In this document: piece after piece, positions 10,103 to 18,202 of the stretch
Layout: each line of letters opens with the position of its first letter
Numbering within the stretch: the stretch's first letter is position 1
From: Bradyrhizobium valentinum
GTDB lineage: Bacteria > Pseudomonadota > Alphaproteobacteria > Rhizobiales > Xanthobacteraceae
Length of the DNA: 64,000 bases
Direction: 5' to 3'
Assembly: GCF_001440405.1 (NCBI RefSeq)
Contig: NZ_LLXX01000066.1
Coordinates: 5,642 to 69,641, forward strand
The notes under the pieces: model-generated
Seen by the model: the letters and a program-made list of their open reading frames with translations, nothing else
The model's database searches: none
What the model was told of the DNA's origin: nothing
Position numbers and translations under genes: made by a program

Positions 10103-10709
10103 AGTCATCGGCTCGCCGATAACTTCGTGCCATGTGTCCACAGGGAGTTGGCTGGTTACGATGGTGGAGGCGCGGCCATGGCGGTCCTCGAGGACTTCCA
10201 GTAGATCGCGCCGCTCGGCGGCGGTGAGCACCGACAATCCCCAATCGTCCAAAATCAGAAGCTGGGCGCGGCCAATGGTTTTGAGCAAGCGGGCATAACG
10301 TCCATCGCCCCGCGCGAGCGCCAACGCTTCGAACAATCTTGGGACGCGATGATAGAGAACCGAGCGATTGCCGCGGCAGAGCGCACAGGCTAACCAGCAT
10401 GAGCAACTTCTCGTGGCGATCGATCCAGTCGCCGCTGACGAGCTTGGCGAAGACGGTCCGGTCGATACCCCGCGGCGTGCGCAAGTCGACGTCCTCCACA
10501 CAGGCATTCTGGCGGAGCGAGGCCAGCTTGAGCCGCGTGGTGAGCCGTCTGGTGTCGCGTTCCGCGGCTTCCCGGTCGACCAGCAGGCCGATGCGATCTT
10601 CGAACGGCAAGGCTTCGAGATCAGGCGATCGTCGCTGCTCCTCGAAGGCCTTGGCCATGCCGCTCAAGCCGAGCTCGATCAGGCGTTCGTGGGCAGGATG
10701 GTTAAGCAT
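10100..10709 (-). pseudogene. istB: IS21-family helper ATPase IstB, broken
   Basis: The start is normal (MLNHPAHERLIELGLSGMAK, then RRLTTRLKLASLRQNA and GIDRTVFAKLVSGDW), but before the Walker A loop the frame is lost; in a second frame the downstream part reads SVLYHRVPRLFEALALARG, LLKTIGRAQLLILDDWG (Walker B) and STIVTSQLPVDTWHEVIGEP. The GPTGxGKS loop is missing, and the last 30 or so residues are cut off at the junction with the serine recombinase. IstB normally helps IstA choose target DNA; istA is absent here. Confidence 0.75.
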
Positions 10710-10860
10710 ATGGCCTCGCATCAAGAAATCCCCACCAATCGCCTTGGTGACGCGTCAAAGATTCCACTATCCCTTGTTTCTGCCATCTTCGCATCCAAAG
10801 CAGAGATTTGCTGATTGCACACGTCGCGGTCGGCGGTAGCGACTGCTTTAAGGGGATTCC

Positions 10861-11610
10861 ATGACAAAGCCAGTTGTGATTGTGGTGGGTGCGGACAAGG
10901 GTGGGGTTGGCAAGACGACCGTATCCCGAACGCTTCTGGACTATTTCAATACCAATAACGTGCAGACACGCGCATTCGATACTGAGTCGCCGCGAGGAAC
11001 GTTGAAGCGCTTCCACCCCGAGATAACCAAGATCGTCGACATGAGCACGACTGCGGATCAGATGAAGATCTTCGACACACTTAACTCAGGGTTATCCGTC
11101 ACGGTGATCGACGCCCGCGCAGGCTTGCTGTCTCCGGCGCTGGCATCCTTGCGCGACATCGGCTTTTTGGATGCCGCGCGGTCCGGCCAGATCACCTTTG
11201 CCGTATTCCAAATCTTGGGATCATCCATCGCTTCCCTGGACGAGATCGCCGAGACCGCCAGTTTCATGACTGGTGCAACGTATTTTCTGGTCAAGAACTT
11301 CATCAACGACACTCAATTCTTCCAGTGGGACGAGTCGAGCTACAACTCCTATTTCCACCGTATCAAGAACGCGACCGAGCTGACGATCCCTAAGCTCAAC
11401 GAGATGGCCTATGAGCAGGTCGAAGTTGCTTCCGTCCCGTTCGTCAACTTCGTAGCCAACAAGGGTCGGCACGACGATGCCGCGAACCACTCCTTCGTGC
11501 TGCGCGGCTATGTTCGGCACTGGCTCGCGAATATCTGGCGCGAATATGATCGCATTAACTTGACCGACTTGGCCGGCGCCAAGTCAGTGATCCGCGGCGG
11601 CGAAAAATAG
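10861..11610 (+). CDS. ParA/MinD-type P-loop ATPase of unknown role
   Basis: A 249-residue protein with the deviant Walker A motif KGGVGKTT at residues 13-20 and a Walker B-like strand SVTVIDARAG near 80-90, as in ParA/Mrp proteins. It lacks a DNA-binding domain. A second P-loop protein follows 60 bases downstream, and the two look like a unit. ParA-like proteins drive partition or position cargo, but no partner parB-like gene is nearby, so function is open. The tts-box effector at 12.8 kb lies downstream but has its own promoter. Frame is intact and coding character is good. Confidence 0.8.
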   Translation: MTKPVVIVVGADKGGVGKTTVSRTLLDYFNTNNVQTRAFDTESPRGTLKRFHPEITKIVDMSTTADQMKIFDTLNSGLSVTVIDARAGLLSPALASLRDIGFLDAARSGQITFAVFQILGSSIASLDEIAETASFMTGATYFLVKNFINDTQFFQWDESSYNSYFHRIKNATELTIPKLNEMAYEQVEVASVPFVNFVANKGRHDDAANHSFVLRGYVRHWLANIWREYDRINLTDLAGAKSVIRGGEK

Positions 11611-11670
11611 TCGCTCGTTCGGCGATTGAACGTCTGCACCACGTACGAAATTCGCTTGATATTACTAGCA

Positions 11671-12342
11671 ATGTTAGCCACGCCCATTTACATCATCTAC
11701 TCTCCTAGCCCGCAGGTCGGCAAGACCCTCGCCTCTCGCCTCATGAGCGAGTTCTTGCTGCTAAAGAACGGTACTGCGCTCTCGTTCGACATCAACCTGA
11801 AGGAGCCGTCACTGGTCGATTACCTCCCTAACATTACTGAGACGGCGGATGTGATCGACACCTACGGCAAGATGCAGCTGATGGACCGGCTTATCCTGCA
11901 CGACCGGGTGGCCAAGGTAATCGACCTGGGCTTCCATGCCTTTGATGAATTCTTCAAGATGTGCGAGGAGATCGGCTTCATCAAGGAGGCGCTCCGCCGC
12001 CGTGTCGCCCCCGTCATCCTATTCGTCGCCGGCACCGACCGCGCCTCCTCGCGCAGCTATGAGATGCTGCGGTGGCGGATTCCCCCGTGGGCGCTAATCA
12101 CCGTCCACAATGAATTCATGCTGCGCGGCGAGTTACCTGAAGCCATGGATGGCGCGCGCGTACTCCACTTTTCAGCGCTACCGGTATTTCTAAAGACCTA
12201 CATCGATCGACTGAGCTTTTCGTTCACCGGATATCTGCGCAAAGAGAAGGATACCTCCACCGAGTTGCATCAGTGGAGCCGGCGGAACTACATCATGCTC
12301 CGCGATCTCGAATTGATGGCGATGCCACAGCCGTCGTCTTGA
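11671..12342 (+). CDS. second P-loop NTPase-like protein, paired with the ParA-like gene
   Basis: A 223-residue protein beginning MLATPIYIIYSPSPQVGKT; PQVGKTLASR at about residues 13-22 is a deviant P-loop with GKT retained. It continues with a strand KVIDLGFHAFDEFFK and LFVAGTDRASS, giving the fold order of a small SIMIBI-type NTPase. The frame is open back to a TTG at 11626, but the ATG at 11671 begins exactly at the first predicted beta strand. No strong ribosome site is seen at either. The close pairing with the preceding ATPase suggests that they work together; no named family is recognised. Confidence 0.7.
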   Translation: MLATPIYIIYSPSPQVGKTLASRLMSEFLLLKNGTALSFDINLKEPSLVDYLPNITETADVIDTYGKMQLMDRLILHDRVAKVIDLGFHAFDEFFKMCEEIGFIKEALRRRVAPVILFVAGTDRASSRSYEMLRWRIPPWALITVHNEFMLRGELPEAMDGARVLHFSALPVFLKTYIDRLSFSFTGYLRKEKDTSTELHQWSRRNYIMLRDLELMAMPQPSS

Positions 12343-12562
12343 GTCGGGCTCCACAGGTGGAGAATTCCCGCGATACAAGAATTCCTCAAGTCTGATCGTC
12401 TTGCTTTCAGACGTAATGTCCGAGCGCTTGGCAAGGCTGTTTGCCCGCTACGTGTCGGGACGGCATCGTGCGTGGCTTGGTCCAAAAATCACGTGGCGAG
12501 TACGCGACAGAGTTCTGGAGAAATCAACGCGGTCGCCATTAGCTCATTGTGACCTTCTGAGA

Positions 12563-12596
12563 CTCGTCAGCTTCTCATCAGGTAACTCTCCTAGCA
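12563..12596 (+). promoter_or_regulatory. tts box of the 737-aa effector candidate
   Basis: CTCGTCAGCTTCTCATCAGG followed by TAACTCTCCTAGCATGAGA matches the tts box, differing from the copies at 29771 and 35171 mainly by CATCAG instead of CGAAAG. The flanking GCTCATTGTGACC and the downstream region are also conserved with the other boxes. The gene starts 227 bases downstream. Confidence 0.85.
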
Positions 12597-12822
12597 TGAG
12601 AACCTCGATATCTAGACGGCGACGTCATCAGGAAATGAACACCCGATTGCTTGATCTCGGAATCGGAGGGGCGTGGCGGCGGTCTCGGTCGCGGCAAAAG
12701 ATTGTTGATTGTCAGTTGTCTTCAGGCTTCGACAGTCGGAATCTCGGCCGAAGGCTCCACCGCTTTCACTCGATCACCCTACCGTGCGCCAGATACGAGC
12801 TTGCTGTGGGATGTGAGGTGCC

Positions 12823-15036
12823 ATGGAGCGAACGAATAACAATTTTAACCTGTTTGATTTTGATGTGGAAGGGTTCGCACAAGCGTACTATCAACAGTCG
12901 CGCGCGGGGCAGCAATCGGGCAACACGAGGGAGCAAGCTAGCTTTGAGCAGCAGATGAACGAGTTACAACTCAACTCGTCTGATGAGAGCTCCGCAACGT
13001 CTAGTTCGCCTGATGAGAGTCCCGCAAAGGGCGATGGAGGAATCCGGCGCACTGACTTCGGCGGTTCGGTGCGGATGCCGCCACACTCCCGGCTGAGGGA
13101 CACCTCGTTCAGCAGCACGCGCCACAGCGTAGACATCCCCCGAGCTCACTTTCGAGATTCGGCCCAAGTACCGCCGCAGTCCAATTTGCGGGATGATATG
13201 TTCAGCAGTGCGCGCTACACTTTGCCATCTGAGGAGCGGCCCGCGATTCAGACGAAGAACAGCAAGGATCGCGGACTGTGGTCGCGTATCAAGTCAGGTG
13301 TCGGAAAGGCGTTTGGGACGAGTCGCAGCGAAAAGCCGTCCGGCGCCACGGCTCAGCAAGAGGTCTTTTCAACGAAGTTTCGCGTGGATTACGCCAAGCA
13401 GCCCGGCCGAACACGCGGGGTCCCTGAGGAGGACGAGGAGCTGTTTGAGGACTTCAAAAGCAAAGCCAAGGTCACCCGGGACGACGGCACCGGCAAAGTA
13501 CTGGGCGACGGCACCATCAAAAATGCGATAGCCGATCTGCGCCATTTGAGCGGCCGACTTAGCCAGAACGGGAGGCCATCAATCGCGGATCGAATTGGCA
13601 ACCCTGAGCTCGAAGCTGGGTTGGATGACGATGTGGAAACCTATGCGAAGGATCGCAGCGGGCGCATCAAAGCGGCATTGAAAAAGCTCCGGGACGTCGG
13701 CGCCGGAAAGGCCTTGTCAGCCGATATCCGGCGCTTGGCTCCTTATCCGGCAGACGCAACCCTCATCGACATGTGGGCCGCGGCGGAAAAGGCGACACGC
13801 AGGATTGAGCCGGAGACTGTCGATAGACAGGCTCGCCGCCTTTCCAGGTTGAGTGATTGGCTGCAAACGCGCGAAAAAGGGGCCATGGCTGGCCGACTGA
13901 ATGACAATGGGCTGGCCCAAGATGTTGAGGAGTATAGGAACCAAACCGCGGACACCAAAATTAACGCCGATTTGCTCAGGCTTCGGCGCTACCAGCAAGT
14001 CCGCGAGGCGAACAGAGCGCTGGGGCTACCTCCTCCTGAGAGCGCGCGTCCGCTCGCCGGGGAAGGCGCTCGGCAGCCCGGGTCGCCGCAGGAGCTTCCC
14101 GCAACGCCAGCTACCCCGAGCGAGGGAGCTTGGGATTGGTTTAGGAATCAGATGCAAGAACCCGCGTCGTCCACATTCACACCGCACCATGGCCCGCAGC
14201 CGAGCTCGCTTCAGGAGCTTCCGGCAACGCCAGCCACCCCGAGCGCGGGAGCTTGGGACTGGTTTAGGGAGCAGATGCAAGAACCCGCGTCATCCTCGTT
14301 CACACCGCACCGCGGCCCGCAACCGCGCTCGCTTCAGGAGCTTCCGGCAACGCCAGCCACCCCGAGCGCGGGCGCTTGGGATTGGTTTAGAGAGCAGATG
14401 CAAGAACCCGCGTCACTATCATCTGCGAGGCGTCCCTCGTCAGACGTCTACGGCGGTCTTGAGCCGCTGGTTAATTTGAATCCGCCCACACCGTATGAAT
14501 TGCGTGACGACGCTCACTCTGTGCCGGCGCCTGACCTCGCCAGACCGCCGTCGTTCGTTGGGCCATCAGGGGCCCCTCAGGAGCGGCTGGATTTCGGATC
14601 TATCGTCGGCGAGGGCTGGCACCACGGCTCCCAACCGGCCTCGGACGTCCTGATCGATGTACTGAGTAACATCAATCTCATGCCGAACCAGTTCGGCCCA
14701 AGCCAGTTCGCGATCAACGGTGAGCATTACTCGGCCACGTTTGGGCCGGGAGAGCACAGGGACGTTCGTCTCATCCATCATCCTCGCGCGAGGCCGATGA
14801 ATGAAGCTGGGCCATCGCGGCAGCCCATAGCTGATCTTGGGTTTCTTATCCGCGGGGGATGGCAGCACCGCGAACGCTGGCTTCCGCCTTACCTTGTCCG
14901 TGCACTAGAGGGGGAGCACCTCATGCCGGAAGCCGGGCGCCCGACGTATATCAACATCCGCGGCGTGCCTTACAGGGCCGAGTTGCTGGAAACGGACGGC
15001 GGCGCACGCGTTCGTGTTTATCCTGAAGCTGGTTGA
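12823..15036 (+). CDS. candidate type III effector with 41-aa repeats and a duplicated C-terminal domain
   Basis: A 737-residue, Ser/Pro/Gln-rich protein under a tts box. Residues 1-180 look disordered (possible secretion signal). Residues about 190-415 hold charged helical segments with ADLRHLSGRL-, ALKKLRDVGAG- and ADLLRLRRYQQ-like copies, resembling the repeated helices of some large rhizobial secreted proteins. Residues about 423-534 carry three copies of a 41-residue unit with core ELPATPATPSAGAWDWFREQ. The last 150 residues contain two divergent copies of a domain of about 65 residues (588-655 and 669-735) sharing GW, a central LMP, and a G-x-Y-x-A motif. No enzyme motif is seen. Secretion is inferred from the promoter and composition. 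Confidence 0.8.
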   Translation: MERTNNNFNLFDFDVEGFAQAYYQQSRAGQQSGNTREQASFEQQMNELQLNSSDESSATSSSPDESPAKGDGGIRRTDFGGSVRMPPHSRLRDTSFSSTRHSVDIPRAHFRDSAQVPPQSNLRDDMFSSARYTLPSEERPAIQTKNSKDRGLWSRIKSGVGKAFGTSRSEKPSGATAQQEVFSTKFRVDYAKQPGRTRGVPEEDEELFEDFKSKAKVTRDDGTGKVLGDGTIKNAIADLRHLSGRLSQNGRPSIADRIGNPELEAGLDDDVETYAKDRSGRIKAALKKLRDVGAGKALSADIRRLAPYPADATLIDMWAAAEKATRRIEPETVDRQARRLSRLSDWLQTREKGAMAGRLNDNGLAQDVEEYRNQTADTKINADLLRLRRYQQVREANRALGLPPPESARPLAGEGARQPGSPQELPATPATPSEGAWDWFRNQMQEPASSTFTPHHGPQPSSLQELPATPATPSAGAWDWFREQMQEPASSSFTPHRGPQPRSLQELPATPATPSAGAWDWFREQMQEPASLSSARRPSSDVYGGLEPLVNLNPPTPYELRDDAHSVPAPDLARPPSFVGPSGAPQERLDFGSIVGEGWHHGSQPASDVLIDVLSNINLMPNQFGPSQFAINGEHYSATFGPGEHRDVRLIHHPRARPMNEAGPSRQPIADLGFLIRGGWQHRERWLPPYLVRALEGEHLMPEAGRPTYINIRGVPYRAELLETDGGARVRVYPEAG
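14091..14426 (+). repeat. 123-bp in-frame direct repeat, 2.7 copies
   Basis: Units begin at 14091, 14214 and 14337 (period 123 bases, 41 codons), each opening GGAGCTTCC and containing the Ala-Trp-Asp-Trp-Phe core. Copies 2 and 3 are nearly identical, pointing to recent expansion inside the effector gene; copy number is likely to vary between strains. Confidence 0.95.
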
Positions 15037-15265
15037 AGAACGCGCTTGGGCTGCAATCTCGGGGTCAGCGGGGCGGCGCATGGGGGGAAGTTTTACCGCA
15101 CACCCAGCGGCATTGGCTTGCTCGCACCAGGGGCACCCACGGGAAATGCGCTGCGCAATACGAGCGTTTGGATAAAAGGAAATGGCGATCGCGAAATTCA
15201 ACTTACTTACTGCCGAGGTCCGCCGGCACTCGAGCGGCTGATCGATGTGCTGGCAGACCTTTGAC

Positions 15266-15589
15266 TTGCCCACCGCCACGGCGACAAGGTCCGGCTTGGC
15301 CTCAACCTGATTGAGCGCCCGCGCCGCCGTGAGCTCGACACCGGAAGCCGTCTCGCCGAGGAAATGGGCCTTGCGTATTGCCCCCTGATGCAGGTGGGTA
15401 GATTGCGGGGGATCTATCGCCGAAGATTGTCGATCGCCTCGGGGCGCTTTGCCATGATGGCATCATTCTCGGTTTCAGCTCGTGCCCTGCCCCTTCGCTC
15501 GAGCGCGAATTGAGCAACTACGTGAGCGGCATAGCCCGTCCCGGCAGCGTTGACTGGAGCCTTGGGCACAAACGCGGCCTTTCGCTCTG
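15266..15589 (+). pseudogene. VirD2-like relaxase (DUF3363) C-terminal remnant
   Basis: In one frame: GLAYCPLMQVGRLRGIYRR then ASGRFAMM; after a frameshift near 15457 the next frame reads DGIILGFSSCPAPSLEREL, YVSGIARPGSVDWSLGHKRG and a stop. This is the C-terminal part of a DUF3363-type relaxase, whose usual sequence has ASGRFAMIDDGxGF and VPWxPxLExxLG. No start or relaxase catalytic domain is present. A homologous remnant on the minus strand is at 52545-52890. Confidence 0.65.
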
Positions 15590-16179
15590 ACCCGCCGATC
15601 TCTGGGCTGGGACGCGCGCGACTGCGATGCGCAGGCTGCGCCGTGGTTGTACCCGCGTCGATGGACCTAAACCCGTGTCACTCTACCTCGTTGTGGCGCC
15701 CATCGTTCGCAACCACCCTCGCCAGAAACTCATTGTGATGACTTTGATGAGCTCGCAGCACCTTGGCCGCTCTTCTTGAGAGGCGGCCTGCCTTCATGGC
15801 TGGCTCTGGCATCCGCAGCTTCCTAATCAGCCCGGATCCTGAATCAGCTCGAACGGGCCTAGGGGCGGAACCACGATCCTCGACAATTGCCACCGATGAC
15901 GAGCGCACCGTCAAGCGCGTAACCGACGCGCTTTGGGAAATGCGAGCCATGAAGAACTATGCCGGGCACCGATTGAGCCCATAGCTCGGACACATGGTGG
16001 TGAGCTGTCAGGAAACGTCGCGCCCCTTGCTTATCTCGGGTGAAGTGATGCAACTCTCACCCATGCGAACGGGCTTATCAATTTTCGTCGGTGCACGAAC
16101 GACGTCACCGGATATAAGACGGCAAACGTAGGACGAGAGTATGAATCGAGCGTCAGGGGGCTTGGCCGCTTATCTTCAC

Positions 16180-16300
16180 GCAACGAGCTCTCGGAGGACT
16201 TGAATCGTATGCAGCCTAAGATTGTAGTATTTCCGACACAGGTCGCGACAATACTTCCTGACAGATAGCAAAAAGCGCGAAATGTCTCAAACCCGCATGA
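16180..16300 (+). repeat. dispersed intergenic repeat, copy A
   Basis: Shares with copy B: CAACGAGCTCTCG, GACTTGAATCG, the TGT-N10-ACA element TGTAGTATTTCCGACA, GTCGCGACAAT, ACTTCCTGACAG and AATGTCTCAAACCCG. It lacks a 15-base insert present in copy B. Confidence 0.75.
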
Positions 16301-16458
16301 CAGGCATCGATTTTCCGTCCAGATGACCACGAATGATGAGTCTCGGCGCCAGCGAAGGCCCTCTGGTTCCCGTAAGATGCTTTGCTGTTTTGATGCGTCG
16401 CGGTGATTTTTATCCAATTTCCCATGGTGGCTGCCTGCGATTTTTAGAATATTCATGC

Positions 16459-16590
16459 AACGAGCTCTCGAAGGGACTTGAATCGCACGTAGCGTCAGAT
16501 TGTAGGGTTTCTGACACCAGTCGCGACAATGCGTCGCGCGCAACACTTCCTGACAGGTAACAAGAATTGCGAATGTCTCCAACCCGTAGG
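16459..16590 (+). repeat. dispersed intergenic repeat, copy B
   Basis: Second copy, about 280 bases after copy A, with TGTAGGGTTTCTGACA at 16510, an exact TGT-N10-ACA spacing as in NifA upstream activator sites. No sigma-54 -24/-12 promoter was found next to it, so regulation by NifA is only a possibility. A third, partial copy is near 5454. Confidence 0.75.
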
Positions 16591-17081
16591 GCCACACCGC
16601 TCGACCCCGTCACGCTCCTCGATCAGTCCACTCGAAAGCCTGTTGGCAACGTAGCCTACGCGCCGGACGGGGTACCCGCGCCGGCCAAGTTGAGGCTGCA
16701 ACAGCACGAGGAGCTCAAGAGAAGTACTCGCTGTCGTCGCGTTCCCGTTGTCGGAGGGGAAATGAAGTTGAGTCCAAGTTCGGTATCCGCCGCCGTTCGT
16801 CCCGAGAGGTGGAATGCAGGCGGCGGAACCACCCGAACCACATGCCTGATAACGCCGCTGCGGGGTTTTCTCGCGCTCCCGATGCACGTCACCGCCCACC
16901 GAGACAATCTTTTCATAGCCCGCGGCGCATTGGTTGTTTCGTCCCACGTTAGCGGCATCTAGAGCATCGGCCCGCTGCGGGGGCTGCGATCTGTCTTCAC
17001 GCGTTCAAGGTTGCATTTGCTATGACCAAACGACCTCACAGGTCGATGGCATAGCAACGCTCACCGCAGAGTCAGGGCAAC

Positions 17082-17501
17082 ATGGTGAGCTTCCAAATGT
17101 CTCGTATCAGTTCGGATGCCAATGCAGCCATTCTCTCTTGTGCTTTGGTTTCGATTGCGCGTGCTGGCAATGCGCTCGCCGAGCCGATGACCGGAAGCAC
17201 TGCCGAGATTGGCGCGAAGATGCACGAGGGTCCTGCCACAGCGCTCAATGCTCTGACTGATTCTGGCCTAGTTCCCGACATCAAGACCACGTTGACTGTC
17301 AAGGACGCATGCGATCCACAGCAAACGGCCGAAATTGCTAATCGGCAGGCAATGGGCGGAGCGTTGTTGGCCGTTGGCAACATTGCTCTTCTTAGTCGGG
17401 ACCGTCTCCCGACGTTTACGTTGAAGCTGGAGAGCTCAATTTCGCCCGACTTCATGGTCGACGGTGATCTGCTTGGTAGTTTTGGCATGAAGAGGCAATG
17501 A
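17082..17501 (+). CDS. hypothetical protein cotranscribed with ttsI
   Basis: A 139-residue protein whose first 35 residues (SDANAAILSCALVSIARAG, then NALAEP) look like a signal peptide with an Ala-x-Ala-like cleavage region, so the product may be exported. The rest is mildly hydrophobic and includes QAMGGALLAVGNIALLSRD and DFMVDGDLLGSFG. No family is recognised. The stop codon is one base before the ttsI ATG, so expression is likely coupled. It could be a decayed fragment of a larger gene. Confidence 0.5.
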   Translation: MVSFQMSRISSDANAAILSCALVSIARAGNALAEPMTGSTAEIGAKMHEGPATALNALTDSGLVPDIKTTLTVKDACDPQQTAEIANRQAMGGALLAVGNIALLSRDRLPTFTLKLESSISPDFMVDGDLLGSFGMKRQ

Positions 17502-17502
17502 A

Positions 17503-18192
17503 ATGCGAACGCTACTGGTTGATCATGATGCGGACCTTGCGCGCGCTGTGCAAGGAGCGCTCTCGGATTGCGGTTTCGCCGTTGATGTGGCGGGCACGCT
17601 GGATGAGGCGGCGACCGCTCTCGACTACGCCAAGTACGACATTCTCCTGCTCGAGTTGGCCCTACCGGATGGAAACGGCCTGGACTGGCTGAAGCGGTTG
17701 AGACGCGACGGACATTTGATGCCTGCCATGGTTATGAGCAGCCGCAATGATCTCGGTAGGCGGATCGCCATTTTCAATGGTGGTGCAGACGATTTTCTGC
17801 CCAAGCCCGTGTCTACTGATGAACTCATCGCTCGGATGCGAGCCATTCTGAGGCGATCAACGCAAATGACAGCCCCCGTCGTTGTGTTTGGTAATCTAAA
17901 ATTCGATCCGATCGCCCGGCAAGTTTCAGTTGGTGGTCGGCCGCTAAAGATTGCACGCCGCGAAGTGTGCATTCTTGAGCATCTGCTCAGCCGCGCAGGC
18001 CGCGCCGTGCCACGCGCGTCGCTGGAGGATAGCCTCTATGCGTTTGACAACGAGGTCTCTGCTAATGCACTTGAAGTCGCAATCTATCGCTTGCGCGGTC
18101 ATTTGAATCAGTCTGGTGCGACGCTACGGATCACGACCGCACGCGGCGTCGGCTATATCCTTGAATTGAACAGCGCGGCATCGGCCGCGTAG
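17503..18192 (+). CDS. ttsI: TtsI, OmpR-type activator of type III secretion genes
   Basis: A 229-residue response regulator with receiver domain (1-115) and a winged-helix OmpR/PhoB output domain (about 125-222; DNA-binding end ITTARGVGYIL). TtsI binds tts boxes and turns on rhc and nop genes. The phospho-acceptor position is Glu51 in ILLLELALPDGNG where active receivers have Asp, and one of the acidic pair after Leu-Leu-Val is His8 (VDHD); Lys102 in FLPKP is kept. This matches the known unphosphorylated, constitutively active behaviour of TtsI. No cognate kinase gene is nearby. In other rhizobia a NodD-dependent nod box drives ttsI; none was found here. Confidence 0.95.
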   Translation: MRTLLVDHDADLARAVQGALSDCGFAVDVAGTLDEAATALDYAKYDILLLELALPDGNGLDWLKRLRRDGHLMPAMVMSSRNDLGRRIAIFNGGADDFLPKPVSTDELIARMRAILRRSTQMTAPVVVFGNLKFDPIARQVSVGGRPLKIARREVCILEHLLSRAGRAVPRASLEDSLYAFDNEVSANALEVAIYRLRGHLNQSGATLRITTARGVGYILELNSAASAA

Positions 18193-18202
18193 TCGATCGA
18201 AC

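Larger units (their letters stand above)
15590..17081. other. 1.5-kb non-coding stretch with duplicated repeat
   Basis: No recognisable gene on either strand. It contains two copies of a roughly 100-base repeat (listed separately) and the leader of the small gene before ttsI. A nod box for ttsI, expected from other rhizobia, was looked for in 16950-17500 and not seen. Confidence 0.5.

Noticed and set aside
16031..16597. 188-codon open frame on the minus strand
   Set aside because: It runs through both copies of the intergenic repeat, and its internal similarity just reflects that duplication; no start signal or motif.
16950..17100. Possible nod box upstream of the ttsI operon
   Set aside because: The sequence CTATGACCAAACGACC has only a few matching bases and lacks the ATC-N9-GAT core.
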